Below are positions 1 to 4,117 of a stretch of 7,872 bases of DNA, piece by piece. The DNA is taken from positions 1-7,872 of the forward strand of contig JAJYRF010000028.1 in assembly GCA_021794255.1 (NCBI GenBank), given 5' to 3'. Made by a program: the position numbers and the translations under genes. Source of the stretch: a bacterium (GTDB lineage: Bacteria > SZUA-79 > Acidulodesulfobacterales > Acidulodesulfobacteraceae). The first letter of the stretch is position 1, and the number at the start of each line of letters is the position of its first letter. The notes beneath the pieces are model-generated. The model had not been told where the DNA came from, searched no databases, and saw only the letters and a program-made list of their open reading frames with translations.

Positions 1-51
1 CTTGAATTGTTTAAACTTGAATTGTTTAAACTTGAATTGTTTAAACTTGAA
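1..51. repeat. 15-bp tandem repeat, about 3.4 copies
   Basis: The unit CTTGAATTGTTTAAA occurs three times in perfect tandem from base 1, followed by a partial fourth copy. The array may continue to the left of the window. The unit is a multiple of three, and on the minus strand it reads as TCA AGT TTA AAC AAT (Ser-Ser-Leu-Asn-Asn), so copy-number changes would keep the putative gene starting at 98 in frame. Confidence 0.9.
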
Positions 52-98
52 CCGATAACTCCTGCTCCAGTTTGCAATATATTAAAATTATTCAGCAT
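1..98 (-). CDS. Start of an unidentified gene downstream of flgE (partial)
   Basis: On the minus strand an ATG at 98 opens a frame that stays open to the window edge (33 codons). It begins MLNNFNILQTGAGVIGSS and then repeats the pentapeptide SLNNS, because a 15-bp (five-codon) tandem repeat lies in frame. It starts 89 bp after the flgE stop on the same strand, so it could be the next gene of the flgD-flgE operon. No good Shine-Dalgarno sequence precedes the ATG; the upstream bases are only A and T. I do not recognise the family. The opposite strand is also open here, but its product is a low-complexity Leu/Phe/Tyr string that runs into the 3' end of flgE, so I prefer the minus-strand reading. 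Moderate to low confidence. Confidence 0.42.
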   Translation of the reverse strand, partial: MLNNFNILQTGAGVIGSSLNNSSLNNSSLNNS

Positions 99-173
99 TT
101 TTTATTATATGTTATACTATATATTTTATTTTTATATTAATTATGTTCTATTAATGTCTAAATTTTTATTATA

Positions 174-197
174 TATACCATATTATATTATGGTATA
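174..197 (-). other. Inverted repeat across the flgE stop codon
   Basis: TATACCATA (174-182) and TATGGTATA (189-197) form a perfect 9-bp stem with a 6-nt loop. The flgE stop codon TAA (188-190) lies at the loop/arm junction. No U-tract follows on the flgE transcript (the next bases are A-rich), so it is not a canonical intrinsic terminator. It could stabilise an mRNA 3' end or be a chance palindrome in AT-rich DNA. Confidence 0.3.
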
Positions 198-1906
198 GCT
201 TGTTCAAGCGATGTCAGCATCGCGTTTTCGGTGGTCAGCACTTTTGAATTTGCCACATAAGCGTTTTGCGCTATTATCATATTTGTAAACTGCGTTGAAA
301 TATTAACATTTGATTGCTCTAACGCCGAATCGGTAATATATCCGAAATTACCTGTCTGAGCGGTCCCTATTGCAGGCTGCCCGGAAGTATAACTTTGGGC
401 ATAAAGACTATTGCCTTCAGATACTAAACCAGTCGGAGCAATAAAATTAGCAAGTGCTACCTGATATAAATATTTAGTCTGTCCGTTTGAAAATAGTCCT
501 GATATTCTTCCTGATTTATCTACCGTAAAACTTGTAAGCGTCCCAGTAGAATAACCGTCTTGAATAAATGATGTCGTCGCCGATGTTGCGGCATACTGAG
601 TAAGATTAGTCAAGTTTAAAGCAACATTTAAAGGCTCAGTTGCTCCATCGGGAAGCGTAGTCGGAGAAGGGCTCACATAAGTGGGCGCATCTGTTAATGC
701 TTGAGACGCTCCCGATGTAATCTGACCGTTAGAATTAAAAGTAATATCCGGGGCTGTTGCAGAAAGCGACTGTCTTTGTGCCGCTGTTCCGTTAAAGGAA
801 TAATAAACATTCCAATTGCCTGCCATTGAGGATGATGGAGCAAAAGTAACATTTAAAGGTAAGGCATTTCCTAAAGAATCGTAAGTATTTATCGTAGTAG
901 AATAATAATCGGAAGAAGGACCAGCTATAACACCGCCTCCTGCAGTAAAACCTGTTGACGGAAGCGGCATAGCATTAGATAAATTAACAGTGCTGGCTGT
1001 CGTACTAACGCTTGCAACAGTATTTAAAAATTGGTAAGGGTCAATTGTTGAAGTTGTAGCTGTTCCGTTAGCATTTATCTGTATAGAATCCCCTTGCGAT
1101 ATACCTGACATACTTGTTAACCCTAATGTATTTTGCGAAACCGCAGTATTTTGAAGAATAGAACTTGTAAGAGGTTGATTTAATGTAATCGTGTTGCCTG
1201 CAATAGATTTAATAGTATAAAGATTATTAGTTCCATCACCATTGCCTATAAGAATTGAATTAGCGGCATTACCGGATGTTGCACTAAAATTTGTGGCAGA
1301 GTTAACAGTAATAGTTGTTGACCCTGCCGCTGCCGAAGATGTAAGATAACCCCCTGCAAATGTCCCTGTTGTTGTAGTAGGAGTTGTTTGCGGCGATATA
1401 GTTGAATTGAGATTTGCCGTCAAAGTTGCAGTAGTAGTAGCTTGAGGAGCTATCGCCCCCGTGTTAAGACTTATATCCTGAGGAGAACCTGATGTTGCAA
1501 CACCTGCAGAATTTAACGCATAACCCTGGACTATATTTCCTGTAGGATCTACGATATTTCCGTTATTATTTTCTGAAAATTGACCGTTTCTTGTATAATA
1601 TTGAGTTCCGTTAGGAGCTTTTACAATAAAAAATCCGTTTCCGTCAACAGCCATATCAAGCGGATTTGAAGTCGTCTGTAAAGCGCCTTGTCCAAATTGC
1701 TGCTGAATAGAATATAAATTTGTGCCGAGTCCTTCTTGCGAACTTGATGTTCCGCTTAAGGTCTGACTGACAAGATTTTCAAATATCGGATTGGAGCTTT
1801 TAAAACCTATGGTATTGGAATTTGCAATATTGTTTCCAATAACTCCCAGATATGTTTGGTTGGCGTTTAACCCTGAAACTGCTGTAAAAAGAGCATTAGC
1901 TGACAT
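188..1906 (-). CDS. flgE: Flagellar hook protein FlgE
   Basis: The 572-residue product forms the flagellar hook, the curved extracellular joint between rod and filament, exported by the flagellar type III apparatus. The N-terminus has the rod/hook signature ANSNTIGFK at residues 28-36 and the conserved NPLDMAVDGNGFFIV at 81-95. The hook D2-type motif TYDSLGNALPLNVTF is at about 341-355. The C-terminus has LEQSNVNISTQF (529-540) and AQNAYVANSKVL (546-557), the conserved D0 helix. It is clearly longer than the enterobacterial protein (about 400 residues). The extra length is a Thr/Ser/Ala-rich middle (about 155-325) that seems to hold two related beta-type modules. The start is well supported: AGGAG lies 8 nt before ATG 1906. 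The gene lies downstream of flgD on the same strand. Its G+C looks clearly higher than that of the regulatory genes. Confidence 0.96.
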   Translation of the reverse strand: MSANALFTAVSGLNANQTYLGVIGNNIANSNTIGFKSSNPIFENLVSQTLSGTSSSQEGLGTNLYSIQQQFGQGALQTTSNPLDMAVDGNGFFIVKAPNGTQYYTRNGQFSENNNGNIVDPTGNIVQGYALNSAGVATSGSPQDISLNTGAIAPQATTTATLTANLNSTISPQTTPTTTTGTFAGGYLTSSAAAGSTTITVNSATNFSATSGNAANSILIGNGDGTNNLYTIKSIAGNTITLNQPLTSSILQNTAVSQNTLGLTSMSGISQGDSIQINANGTATTSTIDPYQFLNTVASVSTTASTVNLSNAMPLPSTGFTAGGGVIAGPSSDYYSTTINTYDSLGNALPLNVTFAPSSSMAGNWNVYYSFNGTAAQRQSLSATAPDITFNSNGQITSGASQALTDAPTYVSPSPTTLPDGATEPLNVALNLTNLTQYAATSATTSFIQDGYSTGTLTSFTVDKSGRISGLFSNGQTKYLYQVALANFIAPTGLVSEGNSLYAQSYTSGQPAIGTAQTGNFGYITDSALEQSNVNISTQFTNMIIAQNAYVANSKVLTTENAMLTSLEQAIP

Positions 1907-1998
1907 TTTATTTTCTCCTGTGTTTTTTTATTTAATAAATTCATAAAACAAAATATGAATATACTGCTATTAATCACATTTAAAAAAATAAAATTATT

Positions 1999-2052
1999 AT
2001 AATTATAAAAGTTTATATAATTATAAAAGTTTATATAATTATAATAATTGAT
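1999..2052. repeat. 18-bp tandem repeat in the flgD-flgE gap
   Basis: ATAATTATAAAAGTTTAT is present twice in perfect tandem (1999-2016, 2017-2034), followed by a degraded third unit to 2052. It lies in the 286-bp spacer between flgD and flgE, upstream of flgE on the transcript. A minus-strand frame through it gives YNYINF repeats, but that frame runs into flgE out of frame and has no ribosome site, so the repeat is probably non-coding. Confidence 0.8.
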
Positions 2053-2082
2053 ATATTTATACAATTAAAACTGTATAAATAT
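2053..2082. other. 11-bp inverted repeat in the flgD-flgE gap
   Basis: ATATTTATACA (2053-2063) and TGTATAAATAT (2072-2082) are perfect complements around an 8-nt loop. No T-run follows on either strand as expected of an intrinsic terminator. In DNA this AT-rich a dyad of this length can arise by chance. It could act as an attenuator or regulator-binding dyad between flgD and flgE. Confidence 0.3.
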
Positions 2083-2192
2083 TAAGATAATTAAACTTCT
2101 ATATATTAATTTTGATATTTATTATATATGCCATATATCTATATTAATCGTCATAAAACTTAAATCTATTGAATTTTAATTAATTTAATAAC

Positions 2193-2921
2193 TTAACTGA
2201 TGCCTTGAACGCTTGATAACGGCACTGTAGTTCCGTTGTTAAGCTCAAGCTCTACTGCTCCGCTGCTTGAACTCGTTATTCCCGTTACTGTTCCGCCTGC
2301 CATAGTTTGCGCCGTTATAGAATTGCCCGACGAATCGGAAGCATTAACCGAAAATGAGTAATTCCCCTGCGGAGCCTGAGTTCCTGAATTAGTCATCCCA
2401 TTCCAGCCGAAACTTTGACTGCCTGCGGTTTCTGCACCTAAATTTGTATTATATACAAGATTACCTGAACTATTATATATATCTAATGAAGTGTTTGCTG
2501 AATTTTGAGGAAGCGAATAAGCTAAATTGACCGCTCCACTGCCGCCATATTGCAAAGAATTTCCGCTTGCCTGAACGGTTTTGCCGACTAAATTAACGGC
2601 GCTGCCCATTGCCGCCTGATTTTCGGAAGAAACTAAACTGCTTATAGATGTATTCATCGTGTTTAATTCATTCATAGAATTAAACTGAGCCAGTTCCGAA
2701 ATAAATTGCGTATTAGACATAGGCTGAAGAGGATTTTGATTTTGAAGTTCTTTAACCATTAAAGTCATAAAAGAATTTTCACTTATCAAATTGCTGTTGC
2801 TGGAAGCTGAAGCCGAACCGTACATATTTGATGGCACTGCTGCTTGAGACGATGTTGAAGACGCACTTGGTATTGTTGAAGCAGCGGTAGACGTCGCCCC
2901 AAAAAGAGAATTTACCGACAT
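2193..2921 (-). CDS. flgD: Flagellar hook-capping protein FlgD
   Basis: The 242-residue product is the hook cap, a scaffold at the growing hook tip under which FlgE subunits assemble; it is absent from the finished hook. After a Ser/Ala/Thr-rich N-terminus (about 1-45) comes the diagnostic FlgD block: SFMTLMVKELQNQNPLQP at about 50-67, then NTQFISELAQFNSMNELNTM. The C-terminal half looks like the FlgD Ig/Tudor-like part, with an SLDIYNSSGNLVYN strand pattern and APQGNYSFSVNA. The length matches the family (about 230). The start is supported by GGAGG 7 nt before ATG 2921. A sigma-54 promoter lies about 140 nt upstream of the start codon. flgE follows on the same strand after a long spacer, where these two genes are usually tightly spaced. 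Confidence 0.95.
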   Translation of the reverse strand: MSVNSLFGATSTAASTIPSASSTSSQAAVPSNMYGSASASSNSNLISENSFMTLMVKELQNQNPLQPMSNTQFISELAQFNSMNELNTMNTSISSLVSSENQAAMGSAVNLVGKTVQASGNSLQYGGSGAVNLAYSLPQNSANTSLDIYNSSGNLVYNTNLGAETAGSQSFGWNGMTNSGTQAPQGNYSFSVNASDSSGNSITAQTMAGGTVTGITSSSSGAVELELNNGTTVPLSSVQGIS

Positions 2922-2950
2922 TTTATTTCCTCCATATTATTTATAAAATT

Positions 2951-3020
2951 ATTTATGAAAAAAATTTCCTTTATTTACAATTATTTATTGTTAATTTATG
3001 GAAAAATTTTCCTTTATTTA
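2951..3020. repeat. Duplicated 27-bp element in the flgD leader
   Basis: Positions 2951-2977 and 2994-3020 match at 25 of 27 bases, with starts 43 bp apart; both end in TTTCCTTTATTTA. The right copy contains the perfect dyad GGAAAAATTTTCC (3000-3012); the left copy has a weaker form. Both lie between the predicted sigma-54 start site (about 3060) and the flgD start codon, so they are transcribed as leader. They are candidate binding sites for the adjacent activator or an mRNA-level element. Confidence 0.75.
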
Positions 3021-3069
3021 TAATATTTATATTTAAATTTACATTTCCGCATTATTATATTATAAGTTA

Positions 3070-3085
3070 AGCAATATCCGTGCCG
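3070..3085 (-). promoter_or_regulatory. Sigma-54 (RpoN) promoter of flgD
   Basis: Read on the minus strand, the site is CGGCACGGATATTGCT. It has the invariant GG (3084-3083) and GC (3072-3071) separated by exactly ten bases and matches the TGGCACG-N4-TTGCW consensus with one mismatch. Transcription would start about 12 nt further on, near 3060, giving a leader of about 140 nt before flgD. A sigma-54 activator gene (4118-6022) lies on the same strand a kilobase upstream, and flagellar hook genes are classical sigma-54 targets, so position and context agree. Confidence 0.87.
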
Positions 3086-3130
3086 TATTTTATTTTAATT
3101 TAAAAAAATTACGACTATATATATATATTA

Positions 3131-3147
3131 TCAAGAAAATTACTTGA
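3131..3147. promoter_or_regulatory. Dyad TCAAG-N7-CTTGA upstream of the flgD promoter
   Basis: TCAAGAAAATTACTTGA is an inverted repeat centred at 3139, about 80 bp upstream of the predicted flgD start site. That is a usual distance for an upstream activating sequence of an NtrC-type regulator. Allowing one bulge, the dyad extends with AT pairs on both sides. It also lies just after the hepT stop, so it could instead form a weak hepT terminator hairpin, although the nearest T-run on that transcript is about 20 nt further on. Confidence 0.35.
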
Positions 3148-3151
3148 AATA

Positions 3152-3598
3152 TTATATATATTCTTTTTTTAGGCAGTATTTTTTAGCTTTATCGTAAGTC
3201 ATTAATATTTGCAGGGAATATTTAAGAACCTCATCAAACTTGCTTATTATTGAATCTTCTAAATATTCATGTACAATCTCATTTCTTAAATCTTTCATCG
3301 CTATTAAATCGTCTACAGAATCTACAAAACCTCTTTTTTCAGCCCTAAACACGATATCCAATTTTGTTTCAATATTTTCAAGTTCAAGAATATCAAGACC
3401 TCTGAGAAATTTATTTATAAAAACGTCTATAGATCTGCCAAATCTGGCGCATAGTGCTTCAAAAGCTTCCAATTCATTTTTCGTGTATTTATTTTTAATG
3501 CCGGTTTTATTACATTTTTTATAAGATATATCAAGCCAATTAATTGTTTTTGTAAAAATTTCAAAATTTTCTTTAAATATTTCAATGTTTTTGTTCAT
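3152..3598 (-). CDS. hepT: HepT-like HEPN-domain ribonuclease toxin
   Basis: The 148-residue helical protein belongs to the HEPN class paired with minimal nucleotidyltransferases. The HepT catalytic signature R-x4-H-x-Y is intact: R105, H110 and Y112 in LRNEIVHEYLED. The preceding helices (EAFEALCARFGRSIDVFINK, about 45-63; AEKRGFVDSVDDLIAMKDL) fit the usual HepT layout. In studied pairs the R/H motif is the RNase active site, and the partner nucleotidyltransferase AMPylates the Tyr to silence it; this is family knowledge. I chose ATG 3598, 7 nt after the mntA stop. The frame also allows TTG 3613, overlapping mntA by 8 nt after a weak GGGA; it would add five residues. No classical Shine-Dalgarno is seen at 3598, so translation may be coupled to mntA. 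It could instead be a related HEPN nucleotidyltransferase-partner subfamily. Confidence 0.8.
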   Translation of the reverse strand: MNKNIEIFKENFEIFTKTINWLDISYKKCNKTGIKNKYTKNELEAFEALCARFGRSIDVFINKFLRGLDILELENIETKLDIVFRAEKRGFVDSVDDLIAMKDLRNEIVHEYLEDSIISKFDEVLKYSLQILMTYDKAKKYCLKKEYI

Positions 3599-3605
3599 AA
3601 TAATT

Positions 3606-3905
3606 TTAATCAAATTTTATTCCCGTATGATAAATATTTTTTATAAAAGCGTTTTTGTTGATATCTTCCGTTAATATTAAATCAATTTTTCTATCTCCGA
3701 GTGCTTTTATCAATTCAACTTTAATTTTTCTTTTAATAATATTGTCAATATTATGTGATTTTATCATAATATCAATATCTCCGCCTCTTTTTAAAAGATC
3801 GGTTCTGGAACCGAAAAAAATAATTTCCGCAGTCTTATCGTATTGTTTGATTATGCTTATAATTTTTTCTAATTCATTTTCTTTATATCTTAGCTGCATA
3901 TTCAT
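3606..3905 (-). CDS. mntA: MntA-like minimal nucleotidyltransferase (antitoxin of HepT)
   Basis: The 99-residue protein has the complete minimal nucleotidyltransferase core. IIFFGSRTDLLKRGGDIDIM gives GS (32-33) followed at the family spacing by the DxD pair D43/D45, and a third acidic residue, D75, lies in DRKIDLI. All three metal-binding positions are present, so the enzyme should be active. In characterised pairs it transfers AMP from ATP to the Tyr of the HepT RX4HXY motif and neutralises the toxin. It lies directly upstream of hepT on the same strand, the usual antitoxin-first order. Start ATG 3905 overlaps the stop of a 20-codon upstream frame by ATGA; ATG 3899 is a possible alternative. 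There is no clear ribosome-binding site at either. Confidence 0.8.
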   Translation of the reverse strand: MNMQLRYKENELEKIISIIKQYDKTAEIIFFGSRTDLLKRGGDIDIMIKSHNIDNIIKRKIKVELIKALGDRKIDLILTEDINKNAFIKNIYHTGIKFD

Positions 3906-3964
3906 AATAATTTGTAAGAATTAATATGAATTAACTCTTTTAATGCTATAATTTTTTTATTCAT
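3902..3964 (-). CDS. Possible 20-aa leader peptide coupled to mntA
   Basis: ATG at 3964 opens a frame encoding MNKKIIALKELIHINSYKLL and ending in TGA at 3902-3904. That stop shares ATGA with the mntA start codon (3905), the classical arrangement for translational coupling. A weak GCGGA lies 5 nt before the ATG, better than anything in front of mntA itself. It sits about 20 nt after a predicted promoter start. Its N-terminus resembles that of HepT (MNKNIEIFKE). It may be a leader that delivers ribosomes to mntA, a decayed remnant of another gene, or a chance frame in AT-rich DNA. No known peptide is recognised. Confidence 0.35.
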   Translation of the reverse strand: MNKKIIALKELIHINSYKLL

Positions 3965-3992
3965 AATATTCCGCTTTTTATTTTTTATATAT

Positions 3993-4001
3993 ATTATATC
4001 A
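3993..4001 (-). promoter_or_regulatory. Extended -10 promoter candidate for mntA-hepT
   Basis: On the minus strand the sequence reads TGATATAAT, a perfect extended -10 element (TGN-TATAAT). Transcription would start near 3986, about 20 nt before the small upstream ORF and 80 nt before mntA. There is no good -35 hexamer at 17-18 bp spacing (best is GTGAAT), as is tolerated for extended -10 promoters. AT-rich DNA yields such matches by chance, so confidence is moderate. Confidence 0.45.
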
Positions 4002-4023
4002 TATAATCTATTGTTAATTCACG

Positions 4024-4050
4024 GCTATATTAGCTATATACGGTTATATC
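4024..4050. repeat. Degenerate 9-bp tandem repeat upstream of the toxin-antitoxin pair
   Basis: Three adjacent 9-mers, GCTATATTA, GCTATATAC and GGTTATATC, follow each other between the end of the response regulator gene and the mntA promoter candidate. They lie immediately upstream of that promoter on the minus strand, where an operator for autoregulation could sit. A nearby dyad, TTTAAAA-CTA-TTTTAAA (4066-4082), is pure AT apart from its loop. Neither has a recognisable regulator. Confidence 0.35.
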
Positions 4051-4117
4051 TGATGCTTATATAACTTTAAAACTATTTTAAATATTTCTATCGGCAATTT
4101 TCAGTATATTATAATAT

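Noticed and set aside
7..198. Plus-strand 63-codon frame at the left edge
   Set aside because: The product is a Leu/Phe/Tyr low-complexity string from repeat and AT-rich DNA. It runs into the 3' end of flgE on the other strand and has no ribosome site.
1966..1979. Possible sigma-54 site upstream of flgE
   Set aside because: The -24 GG is missing at the correct distance from GC. No other RpoN or FliA (sigma-28) match was found in the flgD-flgE gap.
1867..2064. Minus-strand 65-codon frame with YNYINF repeats
   Set aside because: It is the translation of the 18-bp non-coding repeat, overlaps the flgE start out of frame and lacks a ribosome site. The flgE start has a strong one.
2124..2138. ATATATG-C-CATATAT palindrome between flgD and flgE
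   Set aside because: A 7-bp AT palindrome is expected by chance in such DNA, with no T-run or nearby promoter.
3116..3128. TA dinucleotide run near the hepT end
   Set aside because: A short simple repeat typical of AT-rich intergenic DNA; no function can be supported.
3240..3924. Plus-strand frames opposite hepT and mntA
   Set aside because: They are antisense shadows; the minus-strand products carry complete catalytic motifs.
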